DNA of 51,335 bases from Lentilactobacillus raoultii (GTDB lineage Bacteria > Bacillota > Bacilli > Lactobacillales > Lactobacillaceae). How positions within the stretch are numbered: the stretch's first letter is position 1; every line of letters starts with the position of its first letter. The DNA lies in the NCBI RefSeq assembly GCF_900411375.1, contig NZ_LS422981.1:1-51335 (forward strand), in the 5' to 3' direction. The notes beneath the pieces are model-generated. The model had not been told where the DNA came from. It was given only the letters and a program-made list of their open reading frames with translations, and made no database searches. A program made the translations under genes and the position numbers. Shown here piece after piece: positions 8,807 to 17,861 of the stretch.

Positions 8807-10615
8807 TTAATTTTCCGGCATCCCGCTACTATCGCTGACATCCTGCAACTCATCCGAATAAATCAGCAGCCGTTGAGCATAACTCGGGTGATCAAAATTG
8901 GTTTCCAGGTTTACCTGCAGTTCATGCAGATTATCTGTAATGATACCATCCACATTCAAAAAGATCATTCTGGTCATATCGTCATCATTATCGACCGTCC
9001 AGGCATAAACCTGCTGTTTTCGATTATGAGCCTGATCCACGAAGTCCTGATTCAAAGTTGTCTCTTCCATCGTGTAAGCATTGGCCTTGGTTTCCGGAAA
9101 CGAAAAGTTAAACGGTAGAATGTAGCTAACGAATAGTTTTGGTGCATGCTTCTTTAACCCCGTAATCACGTGATAGTCCAGGGAATGAATCCGATCATGA
9201 TCCCGCAACAGGCGCTTTTCATAACGTTTGATAAATAACTGAAGCATGTTGGGACTGTCATAGTTAGTGGTTTTAATTTCCACTAACAATTTTTGGTGAT
9301 CGTGCTCGGCCGCTGATAGGTAATTATCAAAGCTGGCAATGTGGGCAGTGTGCCCATTTTCATGGACCTTCAGCCGAGTCAGTTGCTTCAATGTCAACTG
9401 ATGGGGCGCCTTATTCACGCCAGCCAAATTTTCCAAATTTTCATCATGCATCAAGACAAATTGATGGTCCTTGGTCTCGTGAATATCCATTTCGACGTAA
9501 TCCGGTTTCTCACGGCTGGTCCTGTTTAATGCTGGAATGGTATTCTGCACGCCATTACCATCGTCAACGCCCCGATGAGAAATGGTTAATGGTCGAGTCA
9601 GCAAAGCCCCCTTGAGATAAACGGCATTATACGTAACCTGAGCGCCCAAGAACAACAGTACCAGAAGGGTCGCCAACGTTCGCCGGCGTCGACCACGATG
9701 TTTTGTTGAAGTTATCGCGACTGTTAATTGGCCGCCGTGATCATCTAAATTAAAAATCAGTACCAACATGAACACTACCAGACTAAAAGCACCGATAATG
9801 TACTGCCAGATCGATAGCAGGCCCATATTGATGATGGCACTGACAAAGGCCACCGGATTTGTTTTTTGATCGAAGTAAAGCTGAACCTGATAAAGAATTC
9901 CCGAAAGAAGCGTTGTGGTCAGGACACTAATCACGCCCAATACCACAATTCGCCAGAAGTATCGCCAACTGTTGTGGCGGGTCATTTGCCAACTCTTCTT
10001 GGCGGCTGTAAATGCAGCCTGACGATTTAGAATCATCAACGGCAGTACCTGAATCAAGCGAATGCCCAAATAGAATAACAGTCCGTACACCATTAAGACC
10101 AGTACCATGAATAACCATTTTTTATCAATTGCTTCGAATAAAAATATCGGCACCTGAACTTTGGATAGTAATGGTGAATTTAAATAAATATCGGTTAACG
10201 GTAAAATCAAAACAAAATAACCCAGGAAGAACAGAAAGCTGCCAACTCGCAGATGCCCCAGATTTTTAAAGGCCGTTAAAGCCACCCCGGTTAAGCGTTG
10301 ATTTTGTTTTTCGGCAATATTTTGAATGCCAAACAACAAAAACGCAAACTGCCAAAAGACAAGTGCTAAAATGATGATTAATAATAATCCCAGTTCACCA
10401 ACCGCAACCAATCGCTTGGTAAACAACCAACCTACATTGGTATAAGAGATGTAGGGGACGTCATTAATTCTTAAAATTAAACTGGTAGAATAGGTGGTTA
10501 ATGGCACCACGACGCCCAACATCAAAAAATTAATCACCACTACCAAGGTGGTATAAGCACCCCAATTTCTAAAAAACGTGCGAAATGCCCGTCGCAACAG
10601 CGGCTTTCTCTTCAT
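8807..10615 (-). CDS. Membrane-anchored glycerophosphodiester phosphodiesterase
   Basis: 602 residues from the ATG at 10613-10615, chosen because GAGGGG lies at 10623-10628; a TTG 15 bases earlier overlaps that site. The first 325 or so residues are a membrane domain with about seven hydrophobic segments (GPDPase membrane-domain type). The C-terminal 250 residues are a GDPD catalytic domain: ISHRGVDDGNGVQNTI (catalytic His-Arg), VEMDIHETKDHQFVLMHDENL (metal-binding Glu/Asp and second His), LVEIKTT and VDGIITDNL. It hydrolyses glycerophosphodiesters from lipids or teichoic acids, probably outside the membrane. It is monocistronic, convergent with pgcA. Confidence 0.88.
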   Translation of the reverse strand: MKRKPLLRRAFRTFFRNWGAYTTLVVVINFLMLGVVVPLTTYSTSLILRINDVPYISYTNVGWLFTKRLVAVGELGLLLIIILALVFWQFAFLLFGIQNIAEKQNQRLTGVALTAFKNLGHLRVGSFLFFLGYFVLILPLTDIYLNSPLLSKVQVPIFLFEAIDKKWLFMVLVLMVYGLLFYLGIRLIQVLPLMILNRQAAFTAAKKSWQMTRHNSWRYFWRIVVLGVISVLTTTLLSGILYQVQLYFDQKTNPVAFVSAIINMGLLSIWQYIIGAFSLVVFMLVLIFNLDDHGGQLTVAITSTKHRGRRRRTLATLLVLLFLGAQVTYNAVYLKGALLTRPLTISHRGVDDGNGVQNTIPALNRTSREKPDYVEMDIHETKDHQFVLMHDENLENLAGVNKAPHQLTLKQLTRLKVHENGHTAHIASFDNYLSAAEHDHQKLLVEIKTTNYDSPNMLQLFIKRYEKRLLRDHDRIHSLDYHVITGLKKHAPKLFVSYILPFNFSFPETKANAYTMEETTLNQDFVDQAHNRKQQVYAWTVDNDDDMTRMIFLNVDGIITDNLHELQVNLETNFDHPSYAQRLLIYSDELQDVSDSSGMPEN

Positions 10616-10763
10616 TTTTAATCCCCTCAATTACTCTGACTCATTATTATTTCTATCATACACAGGTCATTTTCATTTGAACAATGAATTAGCTTGATGA
10701 TTTGATATAATTTAGACATGCTAACAATTCTGATTGAAACCATCCATTGAGAGGAGGCTAAGC

Positions 10764-10889
10764 ATGAGTATTGAATCTGGCTCAGGGACCCCGCTATTTA
10801 CAATTATTACGTCAATTATTCTAATTGCCGTCGCTGCTTATCTGATTTTTAAACTGTTTCAGGTTGTCAAAAAGTTATTCGGCAAATAA
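10764..10889 (+). CDS. 41-residue single-span membrane peptide
   Basis: A short frame with a strong ribosome site (GAGGAGG at 10751-10757, 6 bases upstream). The peptide begins MSIESGSGTPLF, has one hydrophobic helix of about 20 residues (TIITSIILIAVAAYLIFKLF) and ends in a basic tail QVVKKLFGK. The acidic or neutral start and positive end suggest an N-out, C-in orientation. A TATAAT lies about 50 bases before the start (near 10706). It lies alone between the divergent phosphodiesterase gene and the degV gene. The shape resembles small membrane stress peptides or type I toxin peptides; no antisense partner is evident, so function is unknown. Confidence 0.6.
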   Translation: MSIESGSGTPLFTIITSIILIAVAAYLIFKLFQVVKKLFGK

Positions 10890-11005
10890 TCAAGATACTT
10901 TTCGGGACCTAGGCTTAAAATAACCAGATTTTGTGACATCCCTTTTCATTTGGATTAAACTTGATGGGAATAAATTATTATGTACCGGATATGGAGGCTA
11001 CTCTA

Positions 11006-11869
11006 ATGAAAACCGCAGTGATCACCGACAGTGCCAGCTATCTGGACCCCACAGTTGCCAACAAATATCACATCAAAGTTCTGCCCATCACCATTATTTT
11101 TGGCACTGAACAGTATCGGGACGGTGTTGATTTGACCGCTCACGATTTCTTGGAAAAATTAGCTCAGGCGGATCAACTGCCGACTACCGCTCAAGTGACG
11201 ATGCAGCAAATGCAGACGGCGTTTGATGACCTAAGTGCCGCTGGTTACGACGAAGTAATTTGTATCACTCTATCTTCCGGCATTACCAGTTTTTATCAAA
11301 ATTTGGTGGCTTATAGCAAAACTGTCACCAACATCAGGGTCATCCCGTTCGATTCCAAAATTGCCAGTGCTGGTGAAGCCGACCTAGCACTGTTGGCCGG
11401 CACGATGGCGCAAAATGGTGAAACTGCCAAGACAATTTTACCGCGCTTGCTCGAGCTCCGTGAGTCCATTCACGTCTCGCTGGTCGTCGATAGCCTTGAT
11501 CACCTCCTGCGAACCGGTCGCATCTCAAGCCCGTCCGCCTTCGTTGGTAACCTGCTCAAAATCAAACCGATGCTAACCTTCAACGCTGATGGTCAAATTG
11601 TCCCACTTGGTAAGGCCAGAACTATGAAGCAGGCATTGGCCAAAATTCTTGATGAGATTGAAAATTCCCTTGACGGCTTTAATGATCAAGTTCGAATTTC
11701 GGTCGCTGACGCAGATAATCCGCGCCTAAGTAAACAGTGGGTTGAGGCCATCAAGGCCCGATTCCCAAATGCGGCTATCAGTACCTATCAAATCAGTCCG
11801 GCAATCACCGTTCATACCGGAGAAAAAGCGATGGGCGTCGTTTGGGATAACGATTGGGAAGCCATGTAA
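11006..11869 (+). CDS. DegV family fatty-acid-binding protein
   Basis: 287 residues. Start set at the ATG with GGAGG at 10993-10997, rather than an upstream ATG at 10961 lacking a site. The N-terminus AVITDSASYLDP, the TTAQVT loop, CITLSSGITSFYQN, the DSLDHLLRTGRIS motif and the C-terminal SPAITVHTGEKAMGVVW are canonical for DegV/FakB, which deliver bound fatty acid to FakA kinase. HTGEKAMG replaces the commoner HTGPGALG but keeps HTG. It is a paralogue of the divergent protein at 964-1803. A hairpin near 11889-11927 separates it from the next gene. Confidence 0.88.
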   Translation: MKTAVITDSASYLDPTVANKYHIKVLPITIIFGTEQYRDGVDLTAHDFLEKLAQADQLPTTAQVTMQQMQTAFDDLSAAGYDEVICITLSSGITSFYQNLVAYSKTVTNIRVIPFDSKIASAGEADLALLAGTMAQNGETAKTILPRLLELRESIHVSLVVDSLDHLLRTGRISSPSAFVGNLLKIKPMLTFNADGQIVPLGKARTMKQALAKILDEIENSLDGFNDQVRISVADADNPRLSKQWVEAIKARFPNAAISTYQISPAITVHTGEKAMGVVWDNDWEAM

Positions 11870-11888
11870 CCAACTTTATGATTTTAAC

Positions 11889-11927
11889 CAGGCCGGAGTG
11901 AAAGCTGAAATTCACTGATGGTCTTTT
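11889..11927 (+). terminator. Probable intrinsic terminator
   Basis: GGAGTGA at the 5' arm pairs with TCACTGA at the 3' arm, with further imperfect ACCAGGCC/GGTC pairing, followed by TTTTATTTTT. It lies between the degV gene and the exporter gene. Confidence 0.55.
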
Positions 11928-11949
11928 ATTTTTAAGGAGTGATGATCCC

Positions 11950-13353
11950 TTGGAAGAAAAAATTAATCACCGAACTTTGTTATCACTTTTGGCAACTGCC
12001 CTATTGTCATTTACCGGTATCTTAACGGAAACGTCAATGAACGTCACTTTCCCTGAACTCTCAAAATTATTTGGTGTGACCTTGGATACCATTCAGTGGC
12101 TGACTACCGGCTATCTATTGATGGTGACCATTGTCATGGCGACCACCGCCTATTTGCTTAAACGGTTTCCTGCAAAGGGCATTTACGTCTTCGCCGCCAG
12201 TGCCTTTATTCTGGGTGATCTAATGTGTGCCCTTGCCCCGAATTTTATCATGCTTCTAATCGGCCGAATTATTCAAGCAATCGCCACCGGCCTATCGACC
12301 CCACTAATGTTTCACATCATTTTTACGCAAATTCCCAAAGGGCGAATCGGTTCAATGACCGGGTTGGCCGGCATGGTGATTTCTCTGGCTCCCGCCCTTG
12401 GGCCAACTTATGGCGGTGTGATCTCTTCGGTAACTTCTTGGCGGCTAATCTTTTGGCTGATCCTGCCAATTGTGTTGATTGGGCTTTTCCTGGGGATCCG
12501 CTATATCGATATTGCACCATTTGGAACTGAAGAAGCTTTCGATTTCCTAAGCCTCGGCCTTTTAGCAGTCACCTTGACTTCGTTTGTTTATGCCGTTAGT
12601 CGGGCGGCCGCTGACCCGCTAACCAGTGTGCCAGTTCTTCTGCCCCTCGTGATCGGCATCATCGGCTTGGGGCTGTTCATCCTCACTAATCACCACGGGA
12701 CAACCGGGTTAATGGACCTTGGGATTTTAAAGCAGGCAACGACTTCACTGTCCGCCTTTACCTACTTTAGTCTGCAATTCATCAATATCGGGATCTCGTT
12801 TGTGATTCCCGTGTACTGTCAGTACGTCCTACATACTTCCGCGATGGTTGCCGGTTTGACACTATTGCCGGGATCAATTATCGGCGCACTGACCTCACCA
12901 TTTGCCGGCAGCTTGGCTGATTCCCGCGGATACGCGTTGCCAATTACCATCGGGCTTGGCTGTCTGACCTTGGGTGGACTGGTCTTCGTTCTCGCCCAAC
13001 CGTGGTTAACAGCCTTTTGGGTAATCATTGCCTTTTGCATTTTAAGATTTGGCTTCAACATGGGCTTTTCCAACTCGATTTCTAACGCTTCTCTTAATGT
13101 TCCCAAGAAAAATACTGCCGACGTTAATTCATTTTTCAACATGCTGCAGCAGTTTGCCGGTTCTATCGGCGTAGGGATGATGGCGGCTATCATGGCCGCT
13201 AGTCAAAATGGTACTCATGGCAGCTTTGTTGCCCGCTCCTACACGGGTGGTCGCTATGATTACTTGTTTGTGACAGTTTTGAGTGTTTGCGCTTTGATTG
13301 CGGCAATCATTAACTTCCGGATCCAAAAATCAGATCACGCTGAACATGCTTGA
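11950..13353 (+). CDS. Multidrug efflux transporter, QacA/EmrB (DHA2) type
   Basis: 467 residues with about 14 hydrophobic segments, the DHA2 pattern. Motifs include SMNVTFPELSKLFGVTLDTIQWLTTGYLL in TM1-TM2, FILGDLMCALAPNFIMLLIGRIIQAIATG, and the antiporter motif-C-like GLAGMVISLAPALGPTYGG in TM5. Such proteins expel drugs or cationic compounds by proton antiport. The start is TTG with AAGGAGTGAT at 11934-11943; the spacing is slightly long and no ATG fits. It ends close to the convergent Rgg-type regulator gene, separated only by a CCCCTG/CAGGGG hairpin at 13369-13395. Confidence 0.88.
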   Translation: MEEKINHRTLLSLLATALLSFTGILTETSMNVTFPELSKLFGVTLDTIQWLTTGYLLMVTIVMATTAYLLKRFPAKGIYVFAASAFILGDLMCALAPNFIMLLIGRIIQAIATGLSTPLMFHIIFTQIPKGRIGSMTGLAGMVISLAPALGPTYGGVISSVTSWRLIFWLILPIVLIGLFLGIRYIDIAPFGTEEAFDFLSLGLLAVTLTSFVYAVSRAAADPLTSVPVLLPLVIGIIGLGLFILTNHHGTTGLMDLGILKQATTSLSAFTYFSLQFINIGISFVIPVYCQYVLHTSAMVAGLTLLPGSIIGALTSPFAGSLADSRGYALPITIGLGCLTLGGLVFVLAQPWLTAFWVIIAFCILRFGFNMGFSNSISNASLNVPKKNTADVNSFFNMLQQFAGSIGVGMMAAIMAASQNGTHGSFVARSYTGGRYDYLFVTVLSVCALIAAIINFRIQKSDHAEHA

Positions 13354-13368
13354 GAGCATCGCAATTAA

Positions 13369-13395
13369 CCCCTGATCGTTAAATACGGCCAGGGG
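13369..13395. terminator. Hairpin between convergent genes
   Basis: CCCCTG at 13369-13374 pairs with CAGGGG at 13390-13395. There is no strong T-run, so termination efficiency is uncertain. Confidence 0.4.
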
Positions 13396-13405
13396 AATCA
13401 CCTCC

Positions 13406-14248
13406 TCAGGGCAAAGATGCCACCACTTTTCCCATCCCAACACTTCTCAAAAGTCGCTTAATCTCATCAACTGAAGCGTGAATCATTTCAGCATGAATAT
13501 TCAACTTGAGCTGATAATACTGCCCAAGTAATTTATAAAAGATCAATTCCGGAATGGCCGGTAACTTAGCCACCCAGATTAAGGGACGTTCGGCAAGCGA
13601 GGCGTCCTCTTCTTTAAAGCAACTATCTGCAAAGTTAATCATGATCGTCGAAATAATGGCCAAATCATGTGGTCGATTTAATAACGCTGATTGATCTTTG
13701 ACGGCTTGTTTTAAGATGGCATTGATCAAAAACGCCAATTCGTCAAATTGATAGATTGTCATCGAATCCGCAAAGATTGCCAGAGAATCAACTGTCCAAT
13801 TTTGATTTTTAAAAAGTGACCGACGAATCTGTTGCTTGTCAGCTTCCGGCAGCTTATCAACCGAACCGGTAATGGTCGCCGCAACCAATTCGGCCAACCG
13901 GCCTAATTCAGTTATCTGTTGAGTTTGCTTCAGCGTGCTTAATTGCGATCGGATCGACCGAAGCCGTTTCAAATCGTGCTGATAAAAAGCCAGGTAAATC
14001 GCACTTGCTACGGCCTTTGGTTCTTGAGTATTTTCCTGCGTGAGGCCCTCGGTTACCTGCTGAATAAAATGGGCCGGATTAAGGTGATGGGCCACCAAGA
14101 TCTTAAGCAGGTCTATTGTATTAATGTCACTAATTCCATTTTCAACCTTTGAGTAAAAAGAAGTTGACATCACCTCTCCCGCCATTTCCCGCTGAGTCAA
14201 TCCCAAGTCAAGGCGAGCCTGTTTTAATCGTTCGGGTAACAAGTTCAA
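13406..14248 (-). CDS. Rgg/GadR/MutR-like transcriptional regulator
   Basis: 280 residues. The TTG at 14246-14248 (MNLLPERLKQARLDLGLTQ) is chosen because AAGGAG lies 8 bases upstream; a GTG nine bases earlier overlaps that site. Residues 5-60 form an XRE-type helix-turn-helix (LGLTQREMAGEVMSTSFYSKVENG). The remaining 220 residues are helical, fitting the TPR-like peptide-sensing domain of Rgg proteins in length and pattern. It is divergent from an exporter gene, the usual arrangement of a local activator or repressor. GATTTTC at 14268-14274 and GAAAATC at 14292-14298 form an inverted repeat between the two genes that may be its operator. No short hydrophobic pheromone gene was found next to it. 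Confidence 0.75.
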   Translation of the reverse strand: MNLLPERLKQARLDLGLTQREMAGEVMSTSFYSKVENGISDINTIDLLKILVAHHLNPAHFIQQVTEGLTQENTQEPKAVASAIYLAFYQHDLKRLRSIRSQLSTLKQTQQITELGRLAELVAATITGSVDKLPEADKQQIRRSLFKNQNWTVDSLAIFADSMTIYQFDELAFLINAILKQAVKDQSALLNRPHDLAIISTIMINFADSCFKEEDASLAERPLIWVAKLPAIPELIFYKLLGQYYQLKLNIHAEMIHASVDEIKRLLRSVGMGKVVASLP

Positions 14249-14267
14249 ATAAATCACTCCTTAAATT

Positions 14268-14352
14268 GATTTTCCATATCGACATTTAATTGAAAATCGG
14301 AAAAAACAATGATCATCCTCCTCAAATCCAGTACCATCGTCTGCGTACTATA
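14268..14352. promoter_or_regulatory. Divergent control region of the Rgg-like gene and exporter
   Basis: Contains the inverted repeat GATTTTC (14268-14274) ... GAAAATC (14292-14298) and a TATATAAAT-type -10 box around 14347-14354 for the exporter. Operator role is inferred from position only. Confidence 0.45.
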
Positions 14353-14374
14353 TAAATTTGACGAGGTGATTCAT

Positions 14375-15652
14375 TTGATCAATCTATATATTAAAAAGTC
14401 CGTTTTTCGAACACTCATCGATGCCAGTGTTTTCAATAACCTTGGTAATTACTTATACTTAATTGTCTTCATTATCTATGCAGCTCAACTCACTGAGAAC
14501 AGTTCGTTGGCAGTATCATTGGCATCTTTGGGATTGTTCATTCCCAGTCTTTCTGGAATACTTACCGGTTATTATGCCGATCAAGTTACCCACCCCTATC
14601 GACGATTGGTTCGAATCAAGCTGATTCAAATTGGCCTGTTTGCCATGATTACCGTGGGCATGTTGCTTCCAAAGGGGATCGTCCTCTTTTTAAGTCTTTG
14701 GCTGTTGGGGATGACTTCAGATATTCTAGGCAATTTCAGTGGGTTGATCGTCATTAAACTATTCAAGTTGACGCTTGCCCCTCAAAATATGAACTCGGCG
14801 TTTTCGCTTTCGCAAGGGCTTGCTAATCTCACAGACATCTTTGGCCAGGCGCTGGGAGCTGGTCTGTTAACCTTACTACACCAACAATTTGCATTAATTG
14901 CATTGCTCAACTTATTAACTTTCTTGGTGTCAATGATTATTTTACACCATGCTAAAAATCAACTCGTCGACATCACATCACCAACCAGTGTAACAGTCCA
15001 ACGACCGCAATTTGGGATGACTACGAAACTGGCCGCCAAAAGCTTGGCTAACTATCACGGCCTGCTAACTTTAATCATCCTACTAACCATTGCCAATCTA
15101 CTTTCTGGAAGTATTGAAGCTCTTCAAAATGTCGCCCTGCTCAAGACACCTGAGCTTTGGCTTAATCATTATGGCATGACCCTTGTCTGTTTTAACGTTG
15201 CCTTTACAGGCGGTTTATTGGTTGGTACCCTCTCGGCAAATGACTTCCTGAGACATTTTAAACTCATTTGGATTTGCCTATTATTAGGAATCGCTATGAC
15301 AATTTTCGCATTACTCTTTGCCGATCCGGTTCTTTCGAAAATTACAACCTGCATTTTACTGATGGTCGCCTTTAGCATTGCTTTTCTAGCCGGGAAAATC
15401 GGTCCCCGACTTTCAGCCTTGGTGGTTAATCAAGTGAAAGCCTCTCAACTATCGGAAACCATCGGCTTTATTAATACGCTGTTAACACTTGGTGCGCCAC
15501 TGGGAGCTGGCAGTTTCCTTTATTTGATGAATCAACTCGGGATCCAAATCGGCTGGCTGATTTTTGCCGGCAGTTCAGCTGTCTTTGTCGTTGCTACTTT
15601 GATTTTGCCTTTTAAAAATAGGTTTCACCTATATAGTCGACATAATGCTTAA
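14375..15652 (+). CDS. MFS transporter, 12 membrane segments
   Basis: 425 residues from a TTG start preceded by GAGGTGA at 14363-14369; an in-frame ATG at 14309 is upstream of the likely -10 box and so is probably untranscribed. About 12 hydrophobic segments. The loop between TM2 and TM3 (GILTGYYADQVTHPYRRLVRIKL) is the MFS motif A with the GxxxDxxxxRR pattern. It resembles macrolide-efflux-like MFS proteins, but the substrate is unknown. It is divergent from, and probably controlled by, the Rgg-like regulator. Ends at the strong terminator at 15679-15729. Confidence 0.85.
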   Translation: MINLYIKKSVFRTLIDASVFNNLGNYLYLIVFIIYAAQLTENSSLAVSLASLGLFIPSLSGILTGYYADQVTHPYRRLVRIKLIQIGLFAMITVGMLLPKGIVLFLSLWLLGMTSDILGNFSGLIVIKLFKLTLAPQNMNSAFSLSQGLANLTDIFGQALGAGLLTLLHQQFALIALLNLLTFLVSMIILHHAKNQLVDITSPTSVTVQRPQFGMTTKLAAKSLANYHGLLTLIILLTIANLLSGSIEALQNVALLKTPELWLNHYGMTLVCFNVAFTGGLLVGTLSANDFLRHFKLIWICLLLGIAMTIFALLFADPVLSKITTCILLMVAFSIAFLAGKIGPRLSALVVNQVKASQLSETIGFINTLLTLGAPLGAGSFLYLMNQLGIQIGWLIFAGSSAVFVVATLILPFKNRFHLYSRHNA

Positions 15653-15678
15653 TTTGTGACAGAAAATATCAAACTTTT

Positions 15679-15729
15679 TTAAAAAAGCGCGGAAAAACTG
15701 TCTCAGTTCCAGTTTTCTCACGCTTTTTT
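15679..15729. terminator. Bidirectional terminator
   Basis: AAAAAAGCG-GGAAAAACTG at 15681-15700 pairs with CAGTTTTCTCACGCTTTTTT at 15710-15729. It serves the exporter and the convergent amidase gene, whose stop codon abuts it. Confidence 0.88.
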
Positions 15730-17583
15730 CTATTGGCTAACAACCTTGACATCCGAGGCCTTAACAAAACCAATTCGATGATTAAATTGAATTTGAATGT
15801 ATTGTGTATCACCTTTAATCACATTTTTAGGACTATTGGCATCAAAATGAGAATTGAAATAGTTAGCTGTCAGCTTACCGCCGTACACATATTTTTGTCC
15901 CACCGGCATCACATATAACGCCTTAGCTTTGGTGTTCGTTACCTTGTCCTTTTTAAGAATTGCTGCCTTCGGATAGGCACTGCCATAAACTGGAACCGGC
16001 TGACTCCCTTTAGGAGTTACCAGCTTTCCAGTCGCATTAGTGGTATTAGCGCCGTCAGGATTATAGAACCAGGCATTTTGACCGCCATAATCGATTTCGG
16101 TCCAGTCACCGGATTGGCCAACTTTATGAAATTGTTGACCAGTTACGGCTTTATCCGACCAATCGTCCTTCTCCGTCGTACCAATGGTGCCACTCGAAAA
16201 ATCCTTATCCGAAATTAAGTCACTGGTAAAACCAGGGTGCTTGTAAAGATAAACAAAGTTCGACCCCTTCAACGGTAAATCAACGCCGTTATCTGTTACT
16301 TTTTGACCCGAATCTGCCGTCAAATTATGATTGGAATCGGGTGTTATCGTGATGATCTCACCTGATCCTTGGGAATTTTTGAAGTTAACACCTAACAGTT
16401 CAAAGTAGTGCTGCCAATTCCAATAGGTTCCCGGATCCCAATGCATGGTTTTTTGTGCCGCCGGATTTAGACCAGGAACATTATCATGGCCAATAATATG
16501 TTGCCGATCCAACGGGATGTTATACTTGGCTGCCAAATATTTAACTAATTTAGCTGATGATTGATACATCGCTTCCGTAAACCAAAAACCGCCAACTGTC
16601 GCAAACCCTTCATGCTCAATCCCGATTGAATGCGAATTGATGTACCAATTACCGGCATGCCAGGCCACATTCTTAGGTTGCACCGTTTCCGCAACGGTCC
16701 CCTGATCGGAACTCACAACATAGTTTGCGGATGCATAATTAGGAACTGCCGTGAATAAATGTAACGCATCATCAAACGTGGTTTCCGTGTTATGGATAAC
16801 GATGTAATTAATTTTTGCGCCATCATTCGGGCGATCAGCCAAATCATAGTTCCCGTAATTACCCTGCTTATCGAAAACTTTATAAAGTGCCGGCACCCAT
16901 TCGATTGGTAGACCATCCGGCCCCTCTACCGTTGCTGTATCTGAATCAAGATGAAAACTATTTGGTTGTTCTTTCACTGGACTCACCTTCTGAGCAGTCA
17001 ACGTCACGCCAGCTTGGTGAACCCCCTTTTTAATCGTTTGATAAACATCATCAGCAAAGAATTCGGCGGCTTGACTGGTTGTAGCTTGACTGTATTTTTC
17101 AACTGCACCATACCAGAAATTCGCATCACTGGTCAACGAATGGCCCAATTGTTTCTGGTCATTCGCTAAAAGCGCGGCCCCACCTTCAATATTAGCCGAC
17201 GTTTCAGTTTTTAACTTTGTTTCCGAGAGGCCCGTTAATTTAGCCGCCTTGATTAAGGTGTGTAACACTGATGAATCGGGTAGTTGCTGCGACTTTTTTC
17301 CAGCAGTTGAAACCTGTTCGGCAGCATCCGTTAAATGCATGACACCATAACCGCCGGCAACGCTCGGTTTCCCGTTGTGATCATTAAATTGCGTCTCGTT
17401 ATACGAAACGGCCATTAATAGTTTTTCCGGTACATGGTATTTCTTAGCTGCTTGCTGAAAATCACTCTGTAACGTGCTGCCACTCTCAGCGCTGACACGA
17501 GGGGCCGGCCACCAAAAAAGTACGCCAACCATCACTACCGTTAGCAATCCGATCCACACTCTGATTTTTTTATTTTCTCTCAA
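15730..17583 (-). CDS. Secreted N-acetylmuramoyl-L-alanine amidase with SH3-like repeats
   Basis: About 617 residues from the TTG at 17581-17583 (MRENKKIRVW), with a GCGGGG-like site upstream; the exact start is uncertain and a GTG at 17647-17649 is possible. Order: signal peptide with a hydrophobic stretch ending PRVSAES; a lysozyme/transglycosylase-like region (YHVPEKLLMAVSYNETQF, GGYGVMHLTD) over about 40-190; an amidase_2 domain with zinc-ligand-type motifs IVIHNTETT, SIGIEHEG, HIIGHDNVPG and HWDPG; then two bacterial SH3-like wall-binding segments. It cuts the bond between muramic acid and the stem peptide, so it is an autolysin or a daughter-cell or envelope remodelling enzyme. Monocistronic. 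Confidence 0.85.
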   Translation of the reverse strand: MRENKKIRVWIGLLTVVMVGVLFWWPAPRVSAESGSTLQSDFQQAAKKYHVPEKLLMAVSYNETQFNDHNGKPSVAGGYGVMHLTDAAEQVSTAGKKSQQLPDSSVLHTLIKAAKLTGLSETKLKTETSANIEGGAALLANDQKQLGHSLTSDANFWYGAVEKYSQATTSQAAEFFADDVYQTIKKGVHQAGVTLTAQKVSPVKEQPNSFHLDSDTATVEGPDGLPIEWVPALYKVFDKQGNYGNYDLADRPNDGAKINYIVIHNTETTFDDALHLFTAVPNYASANYVVSSDQGTVAETVQPKNVAWHAGNWYINSHSIGIEHEGFATVGGFWFTEAMYQSSAKLVKYLAAKYNIPLDRQHIIGHDNVPGLNPAAQKTMHWDPGTYWNWQHYFELLGVNFKNSQGSGEIITITPDSNHNLTADSGQKVTDNGVDLPLKGSNFVYLYKHPGFTSDLISDKDFSSGTIGTTEKDDWSDKAVTGQQFHKVGQSGDWTEIDYGGQNAWFYNPDGANTTNATGKLVTPKGSQPVPVYGSAYPKAAILKKDKVTNTKAKALYVMPVGQKYVYGGKLTANYFNSHFDANSPKNVIKGDTQYIQIQFNHRIGFVKASDVKVVSQ

Positions 17584-17861
17584 ACCCAAGCCCCGCTTTC
17601 CACATAAGAATGCACTTTCGAATAGAAATTGTTTAAAAATAGAATACACCGATTGGATGGAAAAAGCATCCCTAAATTAAAAAATCTCTAATTTTATTCA
17701 GTTACCAAATCCTGAAATGTTTATAATCCTGACATAAATGGCATACTTGTTCTTGAATCATAAACTTTTATCATTGATTTTTAATTTTGAGATGGCATTC
17801 ATCACAATTTCAGTGTATACTTTTGGCATAATTATCATTGAAAGAAACGGAGGAAACTATT

